DNA from: Takakia lepidozioides
Lineage: Eukaryota > Streptophyta > Takakiopsida > Takakiales > Takakiaceae
Assembly: GCA_030704615.1 (NCBI GenBank)
Contig: CM060734.1
Span: forward strand, 16,988,001-17,052,000
Direction: 5' to 3'
DNA length: 64,000 nt
In this document: positions 33,001 to 43,390 of the stretch, piece after piece
How positions within the stretch are numbered: position 1 is the stretch's first letter
Layout of the letters: the number at the start of each line of letters is the position of its first letter
Notes under the pieces: model-generated
What the model was told of the DNA's origin: nothing
Seen by the model: only the letters and a program-made list of their open reading frames with translations
Databases searched by the model: none
Translations under genes and position numbers: made by a program

Positions 33001-33696
33001 ATTTGTCCATGCAAAGTTTGCGGAGGCGACAACCACCCAGTTCTGGTTCTGCAGGCACGACATTATGACTTGCGTGTATGGAAAGCCCAAGTACGGCATA
33101 CAAACAATGCCAGAGGCTCCCCCGGTGTGGCCGGTGGAACCAGGCTGCGATCTGAGTCAGGTTGAGGCCGACGCCCTTACCGCCGCAGGATTTCGGATGG
33201 TGCAGCGCACTGACGTCCCCAGAGAACCATTTCCGCTTCCACAGCCTCCACCACCAACCCCTGTGAGAGCAAGAACAATGGGACACGACAGCTCTAAGCA
33301 TCCTACACACCGTTGGGGGAAACCGAAGAGGCGGCGACCTCCCTCAAAAGTGAACGAGACAAGGATGGGGAATGCACTTCGGATGAACTGTACAATCCAG
33401 AGCTCGACAGAAGTGCCCCCACCAGGATTGGGCGTGTGTATCAGATGGCCACGGCGGGCTCAGCTGTTTGCAATGAGGTGTACACCATCACCATTTCAGA
33501 ATTATCCACCTGCAATTGCACCGACTTCCAGATCATGGCGAACAAGGGGGCATCATACTGCCCTTGCAAGCATTTGTACTACGTGTACCTAAAGAGACTC
33601 CGTTGTAATTCCACAACTCATCACTTCATACATGCACCAGGGTTGAGCCCCCAGGAGGTTCACACTCTTCTGAATATGGATCCAGGGGACCAGTGA
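30091..33696 (+). pseudogene. Element B transposase (MULE-type, broken)
   Basis: Starts MAPNSYAIVCC. It carries an acidic VDVFDISDEEDD motif (SUMO-interaction-like) and a zinc-finger region (RKHDGHPWCVTKTSS, VLCAGKLRCLNPTC, TRACIHVGVHCHP). The DDE core has MFDHIKRI, MADNAQTNWAAV and CGFHW, and the C-terminal SWIM finger is CNCTDF...PCKHLYY. Exon 1 ends at 32184 (GTAGGC donor) and exon 2 starts at 32268. A TGA at 31330 interrupts the frame after SEDGSD. Two more frame changes (about 32.65-32.9 and 33.3-33.4 kb) are frameshifts or unseen introns. It is more distant from A and C than they are from each other. Confidence 0.85.
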
Positions 33697-34488
33697 GCTT
33701 GGCTTGCGGTCCCCATACAATGGTACGCCCATCCTTTTCGGATAGTAGAACTGTACTGCTGCCAGTACCTCAGACTCTGGCCACAGAAAGGTCCGACATA
33801 TGTCTTGCCTACCAGTAACCTGTTTTGCTCGAACTAAGATATTACTATATCGTTCACTTGTTTCCACGTGCATGTATTTTTGTATATTGGAGGGTTCATG
33901 TTTTTCTGCTTTCCGAAATCTTGCTTTCCTCATTCGACCTCCGACAAGGAAATGCGGCGCCGCATTTCCAAGTATCGTCGTAGGTACTGGTAGAGGCGGC
34001 CTTCGCCAACACCAAACCGCTCCGAAATTTCGCACGTGCGAACCCTAATGCGGCACCTTATTTCCCAGTTCAGTTGCAAACCTTTCCCGCCGAATACCCG
34101 AAGAAGACAGAATTGTGAAGTACTGCAGACTGTATTGGTGCAGACTCCATTGGTTCAATCGCGGCAAAAGGGTCAGCTTCATTCCAATGTTAAGGCATGT
34201 AAAACCGCGGACTACTCTATACAGGCCAGTATGCGACGTCCTTTTGCAGTGGTATACTGGATTTCCCGTTGCACGGTCACTTATTTCCATGAGCGGATCT
34301 ATAAAACCATGAGCGGACTTGTTACTGACGACATATCTTCGCCGCATTACATGATCTGGAACGTCCAAAAACGGCAAGGTCAAATTAAAAAACTATTATT
34401 TTAATACTTGTTTAATCTGCCGCATTTCCAAATTTGGAGGAGTCCGCTCATGAAATCCGCGTATCTTAGACTTCGGCTCACCGCTCAT
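33697..34488. other. 3' flank of B's transposase, no gene
   Basis: Non-coding. Holds one good B palindrome at 33948-33969 (GGCGCC centre) and decayed half-units near 34047 and 34420. It leads into B's right terminal repeat. Confidence 0.6.
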
Positions 34489-34540
34489 GCGGCTCATGCG
34501 GCTCATGGCTCATGGCTCATGGTTTCTGCTCATGAAATAG
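34489..34540 (-). repeat. Right terminal inverted repeat of B
   Basis: On the minus strand CTATTTCATGAGCAG, then repeated CATGAGC units. The end at 34540 coincides with the point where C's ParB exon loses similarity to A. Confidence 0.65.
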
Positions 34541-36751
34541 TAAACCTCCATCCAAATACCCATGAACAAACTTGGCCTCCAACTTGAGAATGTCCTTGAC
34601 GAGGGGTGGACGAACGACGGGCATGGAAACCAACCTACACAGGGGAATCTTCAACCTCCCACCCGGGGCAAGCATACTTTGCACCACAAGCTGAGAGTTT
34701 ACCTTCTGACCCCCCAACATCTCAGCGGCTTTGCTTTCATAGAACTCATCGTCCACATCAACAATTATCTCCTTCTCCTGACCCGAAGGGACCTCATCTG
34801 CCACACTTTGCATCTTCTCCTGCAGGGTTGTTCATTCAACTTGATATTAGAGAGGCATGAAACGTCGGCTGAGGCATGAAAAAGTGGGCTCAAAGAGTGT
34901 GCGTTGACGCACACTATTTTAAGCTGCCAGGTAAGTGTACATTGACCCTCACAGACATGTCATATGTTGCCGAATTCCACAGAAAAAGACAATGTAAAAG
35001 TGGGCTCAAACAGTGTGCGTTGACGCACACTATTTCACTTGCCAGGTAAATGATCATTGAACATCTACTTGTGCCAGGTAAGTGTTCATTGTAAACTCCA
35101 AGATATGCGGCCGATTTCGGATGAAAAAAGTGAAAAGCTGAGTTCGAACAGTGTGACATGTCCAGCTCAAACAGTGTGCGTTGACGCACACTGTTTGAGT
35201 TGCCAGTGAGGGATTCTTCCATCCACAGAAACCTGCCCTGGAAGTCCGAATTTAACTCGGAAAAAACACTTACATGTTCAGCTCAAACAGTGTGCGCCAA
35301 CGCACACTGTTTAAGCTGCCACTGAATGGTTATTTCATCTTCAAAAACCTGCCCTGGAAGTCCGAATTTAACACCAAAAAAACAGTGACATGTACAGCTC
35401 AAACAGTGTGCGTTGACGCACACTGTTTGAGCTGCCAGTGAGAGATTCTTTCATCCCCAGAAACGTGCCCTAAAGGTCGAATTTCAATCGGAAAAAACAC
35501 TTACATGTTCAGCTCAAACAGTGTGCGCCAACGCACACTGTTTGAGGTGCCACTGAATGGTTATTTTATCATCATAAACCTGCCCTGAAAGTCCGAATTT
35601 AACACCAAAAACACAGTGACATGTACAGCTCAAACAGTGTGCGTTGACGCACACTGTTTGAGCTGTACATGAAGGATTCTTTCATCCTCAGAAACGTGCC
35701 CTAAATGCCGAATTTCAATCGGAAAAAACCGTGACATGTAGAGCTCAAACAGTGTGCGTTGACGCACACTGTTTTGAGCCGCCAGTGAGGGATTCTTTCA
35801 TCCTCAGAAACATGCCCTAAAGGTCGAATTACAGTCGGAAAAAACACTTACATGTTTAGCGCAAACAGTGTGCGCCAACGCACACTGTTTGAGCTGCCAC
35901 TGAATGGTTATTTCATCATCATAAACCTGCCCTGGAAGTCCGAATTTAACACCAAAAAAACAGTGACATGTACAGCTCAAACAGTGTGCGTTGACGCACA
36001 CTGTTTGAGCTGCCAGTGAGGGATTCTTTCATCCTCAGAAACGTGCCCTAAAGGGCGAATTCAACACGGAGAAAACCGTGACATGTAGAGCTCAAACAGT
36101 GTGCGCCAACGCACACTGTTGGAGCTGCCACTAAAGGGTTCTCTCGTCCTGACATACATATCCTGGAAAACCGATATCCAGTCGGAAACAGCAGTGAAAT
36201 GTTCAGCTCAACTCACACTGATTGAGCTTGCAATTTGGGTTGTATTGAACCTGCTGTAGTGCCCAAGTTTGGGCGTTTTGCACCTGAACAATCAAGCAAA
36301 TTGGTAGGCCCAAACAGTGTGCGTTGCCGCACACTGTTTGAGCTTCCAGTTTGCGGTGCTTTCAGCCTGGTGCAGATGTCCTGTGTGGGCTATATTCATA
36401 TCAGCAACGAAACACAAATGTGGGTCTTAAAGATTTCACCTTTTTCTTGGCTGCTCCAGAAGACTCCCCAATTGCCGGGGACCCTTTGCGCTTCGGGCTG
36501 CTCTCTGCGCCGAGCGTGTATGTGAGCCTCTCCCCCTTCCTCTTTCCCGCAGGCAGACTCCTCGTGAGGCCACCTTCAACATCCTCTTCCATCTCGTCTG
36601 TCTCTCCCTCAGATGCAGTGTCCTCTTCATCTGTTCTTGGAACTATGGCGGGCTGCTGTTCTTCTGCTGATTCCTGCTCCTCCATCGCCACACTTTCCTC
36701 TACTCCCTCTTCTACCTCCTTTTCCTCTTCGTCCACTCTTTCCATCCTCAT
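34541..36751 (-). pseudogene. Element C ParB gene, first two exons only
   Basis: Exon 1 (36751-36440) is an acidic tail with MERVDEEEKEVEEG and a basic end SSGAAKKK. Exon 2 (34819-34541, acceptor CTGCAG) has GGQKVNSQLVVQSML, GGRLKIPLCRLVSMPVVRPP and KFVHGY. These match A's exon 2 (QKVNSQEVIRDML, GGRLDIPLCRMISMPVV, DFVHGY). Similarity stops at HGY, where element B begins. The WDGNHR motif and the methyltransferase part are lost. Intron 1 contains C's palindrome array. Confidence 0.8.
34885..36345. repeat. Palindrome array of C, 115-116 bp period
   Basis: Units with arms AAACAGTGTGCG / CGCACACTGTTT around TTGA or CCAA. Centres lie at 34905, 35021, 35182, 35298, 35414, 35529, 35645, 35760, 35876, 35992, 36107 and 36325, with a decayed unit near 36220. 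From 35182 to 36107 every step is 115 or 116 bases. TTGA and CCAA centres mostly alternate, giving a 231-bp higher-order unit. Spacers are alike, with CTGCCA(C/G)TGA and CCTGCCCTGGAAGTCCGAA words. Confidence 0.95.
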
Positions 36752-37698
36752 TCTATCTCTGGCTCTATTCCTGTTTCTAGAGCTCGTGAAGTATAGTTAC
36801 TTCCTTCTCTTCCTCCTCCGTTGGAAACAAGGGCTCCCTACGATGCCTCTAGAGCTCTCCAGTTTGACATTTGTAACAAGTGCTGCTATGGCATGTAACC
36901 AAAATCGAAATTGGACGTTGTCAACCATATTTGGATGCGGGTGTTGTTATTGTGTGCGAACGGAATTCATCCATTCCGACGTCTCCGTATTATCCAAGTA
37001 ATAAAGCGCTAGAAAAAAAGTACATCCGTTGCATGCACTAGCGATATATGTCAGATGTACTGCGCCGCCTGCCAATACACCGCGGCCTTCTTGCTTTCTT
37101 TCAAATTCGGATGTGCCGTAGAAATCTAAAGCTAGTTCATTTTCGAGCAGTTCTTGCAGATCCGCAATAATTGTTATGCTTCACATATGCATCCACGTGT
37201 GTTGTACTGCCTACCCTGTGGTTTGCATTTTGCCGTAACCGTCGCCATGGGGTCATTTGGCATAAAGGGTTCTGTCGGATACGACCATGTCTGGCACGCA
37301 TTCGTGCGAGGTATCTTCTGCAGTGTCAGTGTTTGTGCTGTGCTCTTCTGGCACAGCACAACATCATGACATTTGTGGTCTTCCTGTTTACTGCTCTCGA
37401 GGGTTGTTGCCGTCTTTTCATAATGGATGGTTTCATGTCGTTTTCAGTGTTTGTTTTCATCCATAAACAGCACGGCTTCTTGTAGTATTTGAAAACAGTT
37501 TTTCTGGTTAGTGCCTCTTAGCGTTGCTGTTTCCGAAGTGAAGGTGCATCTCATCCCTACATCCTTTGCATGCATCACCCGCAACCTTTGGGTTGGAGCT
37601 ACCCTTGTTGACCTCAGTTTGTTTGTCTTAATTCCCCTTTCGGTGATTGCGGGCTATCAGTTCGAGGATTCCGCAACTTTCGTTCAGTGAGGGAAAAC
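36752..37698. promoter_or_regulatory. Divergent intergenic region of C
   Basis: 947 bases between the two start codons, with no gene and no palindrome. A bidirectional promoter is inferred from geometry. Confidence 0.35.
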
Positions 37699-40600
37699 AT
37701 GTCGAGGGAGCAAGATACACTTGCGCGATTCCATTCCAATGCAGGTACTCTTCCACTGACTGCCACTGCAGACGACGATGGGTTTGCAGTTGTTCATGAG
37801 GATGAGCTGGTTACAGTGTTCCCGCTGGAGTTGGGTTCTCTCCTTGTTCAAAAAGAGGTGTATGACGAGGATGGGAATTTGGATTCTGGGCACTTGGAGA
37901 AACCATTGGTTGGCAAGTGTGGAAGGAAGTGGAGAGTCCTTCCAGGCACATACCGTGTCCTTGGAAAAGAGAGAAGACAATCAGCAGGATCAGTCGTTAC
38001 CCCTGGCACTGCAGCATCGGTCGTGCAACAGAAGGGCACAGTTCCTGTGAAACAAGAGGTGAGCACATCCACTACCTTCGTGACTCTTTCAGACTCGTCC
38101 TCGGAGGATGTTTCTGAGATTCCTCCGCCAGTGCAGAATCCGTCATTGGATGATGACGAATTGCAAGAGATAATGAGTGTCATTCCAAAATTGAAAGCCC
38201 TCGCAGGTGTGCCTGGGTGCAAGAGCAAGCTGCGTTTTGTTGATTGGGAGTCCCTTCCTGTGCAACGGGTTCAATACGTGCCAGCACAGTTTGATGGGGA
38301 CATCCTGTTTGAGCTCAACCCTCCCACCTCTTCCACTGGACTGGCTGGGCTTTTGCAGGGCATGGACAAGAAACATGATGGACATCCTTGGTGCAGGACA
38401 AAAACGTCGAACATCCATAACGACATTGGCTTGAAATTTCGGAGGTCGGTCTGCATTGGGCATTGTAAGTGCCAGAATATTTCTTGCCCTCGGCTGAGAA
38501 ACAGCGCTCAACCAAACGAAAGTGAGTGGGAAGGTGTGCCCCTGAATCCTTTCACCCCAGGGCTTGCCCCTCCCAGGACCAATACTTTTGTGTGCAGGTT
38601 CTGCAAACTTTCCCCGTCCTGTGTTTCTGTGTGCCACGCTCGTATGTATCAGGTGGCACACCGATGCAAGACAATGACTCGTGCCTGCATTCATATGGGT
38701 GCACACGAGCATCCTGTGTCCAAAGGAAGTTGTAGGGATAGCGTGGACATCGCTAGAAATCTGCTGAAGCAGGAGTTCCACAATGCCCCTTGTGCAACAC
38801 CTTCTGCTATAGCGCTTGCAGCTAGCAAGGCATTCCTGGAGAAACACATACTGGGTGAAGGGGATGCAACACAACTTATGCTGGATGCAGATTCGCTTAA
38901 TGCAGTCATGGACCATTTCTCCGTGTTGAGCTCTCATAATATTCGAAACCAGGTGAATGCACTCAGAATGGGCACAGGCACTGCTGGATTCATGGACAAC
39001 ATTATGGACCTGAAACGGAGGAGTCGCTATGAATTCATTCAAAACAGTATCTTCCCTGGCCAGGGCTCGTCCAAGGTGTATTTGTTCAAGATGTCCGCTG
39101 TGGGCGAAGGCAGTGGTGTGAGCATTGTCCGCCGTATGCAACCAAGAGGAGATTTGGCTAAATGTTGGTTAATGTTTGATCACTGCAAACGGGTGAAGGG
39201 TTGGACAACCATGGCGTGCCATGTGTATGATCTGGCGTACCAGCGTGTGCTCTCCATAGCAATTTGTGATATGCAGTCGGAGGACACTGAATCCCAGATG
39301 CTCATGTGGAATTCGCTCTTGGCCGTCATGCAGCGCAATGGAATACAAAACACAAATTTTGCGGGCTTCATGGCTGATAGTGCACAGGCAAATTTCAATG
39401 CAGTGCGACGCGTGTTTGGTTCGGGGGATCCTAAGGTCCCAATGGAAAATAGGGAGTGCACATGCCTCTTCCATTGGACTCAATCTCTGGAACGTCATAC
39501 AAAGCGCTGCATTCGCCCTGACCTGCAGTTGGAGCATAGAAGGCTCTGTCTCAAGTACAAGAATGCCACCTCAATGGGAGAAGCTGAGAGCACTTACCAG
39601 GCAATCCGGGCTTGGTGGTTCTCCTCTGGTGCTGCAACATGTACCCACGTAAAGGAGTTGGAGGACTGGTGGCACTTCAGGTACAGACAGTGGGGAGCTT
39701 TCATGACGACGGTAAGCCTCTTCAATCCCAAAAACAGAAATTTTGCATCGTGCCTGTTCATTTGGGGTTCTTCGATTGTCACTTGAAGAACTCTACCATT
39801 TGTTTTCGTTCCTCACATATCCATGCAATGCCTCCTGCAGGACATGTCCTTGGAGGACTTGGCCAACATGCCATCCTGTAATTTGGCGGAGACTGTTCAC
39901 AACGCCTGGATGCAGCAGTCTACCAAAGCAGGTCGTGACTTGTATGTGGCCACTGCTGATGACATGGTGCGTGCACTTACACAACAAACCAGGTACCACA
40001 ATTTTCTGATGGGACGGGGTGGAGGCAAGGGCCCTGATACGACTTTGTTGATGCTAAGGGCTGCGAGTAGGTCCGGAGTCCCGTCAAAGATGGCCAGAGC
40101 TCTAAACAGATGCACTGAAGGGTCCCCTCTACAATCCAGGCTCCCCCATTTGGAAAGCGAGGAAAGATTTGGATCATGCAAAAGGAAATTGAACACTCTT
40201 CCAGGGTCAGATGGAGATTCCCATCGGCCAGACAGGGTCAATTTCTCTATGCCAAAGGTGTCTCCACTGCAGAATGAGTCGTGTGCCCGCCCCTTCCCAG
40301 GTGGGTCCTCCTCCAGTGGAGCTGGTGCAGAACATACAAGCACAGCAGCGGGAATCCCATTGGAGGAGGTGGTGGCCATGGTGCAGGAATCCGATTGCAT
40401 TGATAGTGAGTGGCATATAGAACGCACCCCACCGGGATCTAGAGTGGCTTGCATGGCAATTCGGACCCCCTCATTCTAGAAATGCAAATCAAAGATATGC
40501 AAAGGCTCCAGGGGGACTCCAGCTCCAACATTCACAGGGTTGTTCCGACCTTATCATAGTGGGGAGTCAAAGGACCACAAATTTTGGTTCTGCCCAGACA

Positions 40601-41253
40601 ATATGGCACGATGCGTGAAGGGAACAGTTCGTCCTTCGGTGATAATGAAACCCCCTCCCCCCGCAATTTGGCCTGTGCAAATTGGGACGTCGTTGTCATC
40701 AACCGAGATAAGCATGTTGGAGGAGGGAGGGTTCTGTCTTGCACGGTCCCGGGTGGTGCCCTCATGCACTGTCGGCACAGATGTGCCACATGCTCCGGCA
40801 ATGCCGCCACCCGGTGCCGACTCCCACCCAACAAAAAGAGATGGAAAAACAGTGCGCCGTTTCGCTTCAGGTGCAGATCACGAATGCAAGATGGAATCTG
40901 CTAGAATTTTGCAGGCTCGGGTGTCTCGTATCACCGAAGTCCCTTCTCCGGAGTATGGACGGATTTACACAGTGCTGTCAATTGGGTCAGTTCTTCATGG
41001 CAAAGAATATCAGGTTACCGTCGGGAATTTCCCTTCGTGCACTTGTCCGGACTTTGTAACGATGCGTGAGGGCGCTCTCGGCATGAGAGGGAAGTGGGTC
41101 CCCTGCAAGCATCAATATTACATATACCTTGTGATTATGTGTTGCGACGGTAAGAGAGACCAATTCATCCACCAAGCCACACTAGGCTATGGAGAAGTGA
41201 ACACCCTTCTACAGCGGGACACCTCGCGTGGAGCTCCGCCAACTTCTCTTTGA
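37699..41253 (+). pseudogene. Element C transposase (MULE-type, one stop codon)
   Basis: The best-preserved transposase of the family, about 1,140 residues in two exons (37699-39711; 39841-41253). Start MSREQDTLARF. VKQE then TFVTLSDSSSED lies near residues 117-137. The zinc-finger region is KKHDGHPWCRTKTSN, SVCIGHCKCQNISC, FVCRFCKLSPSC, then TRACIHMGAHEHP. The MULE DDE core has MFDHCKRV (Asp codon 39178), MADSAQANFNAV (Asp codon 39376), CLFHW, and a likely final Glu in GEAEST near 39580. A Cys-rich region (FWFCPDNMARC) follows, then the SWIM finger CTCPDF...PCKHQYY. The only clear defect is a TAG at 40477-40479. Gene and intron positions match element A. Confidence 0.9.
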
Positions 41254-41398
41254 ACACATACGAGCCATGCCCGCTTCCCATGTTGGTTTGCAGGTTGCCG
41301 TGTGAAGACTTTGCATTTCTGACAAACATATGGATTTCGTTTACGGAACCAGGGAAAATGCACAAGCAATTCATTGTAAGCGTCTATCTGTGAATTGA

Positions 41399-41404
41399 AA
41401 TAAA
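41399..41404 (+). terminator. Poly(A) signal of C's transposase gene
   Basis: AATAAA about 150 bases past the stop codon. Confidence 0.45.
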
Positions 41405-41574
41405 CTGTGACAATCATTCTGAGCTCAAATCTGCCATGTTTTCATATTTTTTAGTTTTTGAGCGGGCATTGCAGACATGGTGTGTGTTGGCCCCCTTTGT
41501 TTTGTCCACGGTAATAGGCCCTCTTCCTGCAATCCTCGCCTATAGGACCTTCTTCTCCAGCAGATTCGTGCCGC

Positions 41575-41646
41575 TCACGCTTTGTAGCTTGAACGTGAGC
41601 TCAGCTCCCAGGCTCACGGGGCTGGGCTCACGCCGTAGCTAGGCTC
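41575..41646 (-). repeat. Right terminal repeat of C
   Basis: Contains GGCTCACGCC at 41625 and further CTCACG/CGTGAG words, as in A's ends. The boundary is placed where Gypsy-II RT similarity begins (GGTTGTACCC on the plus strand). Confidence 0.7.
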
Positions 41647-43390
41647 GGTTGTACCCACTAAACCCATCCATGAATGAGTACATCTCATGTTCAGCCACTG
41701 TGTCCAACACTATTTCAGTGAAAGGTAGTGGAAAAGGGTCTTTCTTGGTTCCTGCGTTTAACTGTCGGTAGTCCACACACACTCGTAGTTTTCCATTTTT
41801 CTTGGGTACTATCACAATGGGCGATAACCATTTTGGTGTCTCTACTGGGTATATGAATCCTGCATCCAGTAACTTCTTGATTTCTTCCCAAACTTTAGCT
41901 GCATAGTTGGGGTTCATTCTGTAACGGTTCCGACGAATTGGTTTTGTGTCAACTTCCAATTCAATTCGGTGCTGACAGATGTTAGAAGGTATACCCTTCA
42001 AATCTTTGTAGTTCCAGGCAAATACATCCTTGTATTCAGTGAATAATGCAGTAGCTTCTTGTAGAAATGATTCTTCAAGACCTGCACTTACTCGTATTAT
42101 CTGTGGTTCTTCCACTGTTCCCAGATTCACTTGAATCAATTGAGTTTCTTCCCTTACTGTCCATCCTGCAATCTCTTGTCCGATGGTTGCAATTGTGGCA
42201 GGTACTTCACTGATTTGAATGTCTTCTTCCCTTTCTTGATAGAACCGGACCGGGTGTTGAGGTGTGTCCATCGCTTCTTCCTCTGGATCTTCAGTTCTCG
42301 AAGTATTTGGTTCTCCTTGGGTGTTCACCATGTGACATCCTACTGTTGTGGTATGCTTGACCACCAGTTGTCCAATAGGTTCCAACTGTGGGTGTGCTGC
42401 GTATATTGTGGCTTCTTCTTCATCCGACAGTCCACTGGACCAATCATATTCTTCCACTATGCAAGGTCGTTTCTCTTGTGGAATGGTACCACGTTGCTTC
42501 GTCGTGATGGTGACTTGTTCTGCTCCCTTTTTTATTGTGAGAGTCTGACTTCCCCAATCGTGGTGTGATTGGGCTTGTGTTAACCATGGTCGGCCAAGTA
42601 GTAGTGAATATCCCTCTGCCACATCCTCCATTCTGAGAATGGTTACTGATACTTCGTATACGAGTCCTGCTACTTCCATTGCAAGTCGTCTGATGATCCC
42701 CAATGGCTGCACTTTTCGTTGATCAGCCATTCGTACCGTGAATGGAGCAGGTTCCATGTGCCCCAATCCTAATGACTTCTTCATCTTTTATGTCATGATA
42801 TTCACCCCTGATCCTCCATCGATGAGTACATTCGTTACCATCTTCCGTCCAATACGTACTTGTATTACGGGTACTGCTTCATCGTAATCAGGAGTTTGTC
42901 ATATAGTTGTGGGTTTAATCGTGTAAACCTCTGGTGTTGATTTTTGTTTTGGTGTGGGGGTCAATGCCACGATCGCCCGAAATAAAGTTTTCTTGCAGTG
43001 TGGAGCAATTTTTAATAATTGTCCAATGGTAATTTGGGTCTTGGTCTGGCAGATTACTTCGGCCAATTCTATTTCCATGGTTGTATTCATGGTCTTCACC
43101 GTTGGTCTGATTTTCTTATCTGGAGTTGGCTCTCCAGAAGGTATATGGGTTCCCTCTTGCATTTGAGCTATGGTTTTACTTACTTCCTGGTGTAAGCTCT
43201 TTTCCTCCTGCCATGCTGCACTTTCTGGATATTGTTTCCGTTCTTCTTCAATCTCCTTATCTGGAGGTTTCTGTTTCTTGGCATGAGTTCGGGTTACCAC
43301 AAGAGTATCCACTACAGGGGTTACCACACTTACAGCTACACTTGGTCCGGCTTCCATATTTCCCACTTTTGCCTCATGCTTGATTCGCAA
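41647..43390 (-). pseudogene. Gypsy-II protease and RT start (broken)
   Basis: Protease active-site region VLIDGGSGVNIM near 42790-42830, then LLLGRPWLTQ, the RT N-terminus with ALFTEYKDVFAWNYKDL, KWLSPIVIVPKKNGK and RVCVDYRQLNAG, ending in GFSGYN at the junction with element C. A TGA near 42899 and a TAA near 42787 break an otherwise single frame. The protease reads DGGS where many families have DTGA. Confidence 0.88.

Larger units (their letters stand above)
8280..34540. mobile_element. Element B: Mutator-like element with ParB-methyltransferase gene, carrying A
   Basis: The ends are imperfect inverted repeats built from CATGAGC units, CTATTTCATGAGC at 8280 and its complement ending at 34540. 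Private palindromes with ATGCGG arms occur at about 9553, 10.68-11.5 kb, 12795, 25280, 26468, 28.39-29.68 kb and 33948. They were not noticed in element A or in the retroelements. Contents: a divergent gene pair of unknown function, the ParB-methyltransferase gene (split by A) and the transposase. Its own length without A is about 15 kb. No matching target-site duplication is visible: the left flank reads AGGGGGCTG and the right TAAACCTCC. One end may therefore be rearranged. Confidence 0.75.
34541..41646. mobile_element. Element C: Mutator-like element, right part
   Basis: Holds the first two exons of a minus-strand ParB gene, a palindrome array and a nearly intact plus-strand transposase. 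The right end (41646) is 12 bases past GGCTCACGCC, the same distance (11-12 bases) as in element A. It abuts a Gypsy-II RT sequence that would otherwise continue. The left part is missing: B's end follows directly at 34540, and the rest of C is not seen left of B. Confidence 0.82.

Noticed and set aside
8280-34540. Target-site duplication for element B
   Set aside because: The nine bases outside each terminal repeat differ (AGGGGGCTG versus TAAACCTCC), so none is claimed.
34885-36345. tRNA-like or rho-type terminator hairpins
   Set aside because: The palindromes lack cloverleaf spacing or T-tails and recur at fixed distance as a satellite.
36351-37001. Plus-strand Ser-rich protein
   Set aside because: It is the complement of the acidic first exon of C's ParB gene; Ser/Leu runs mirror Glu codons.
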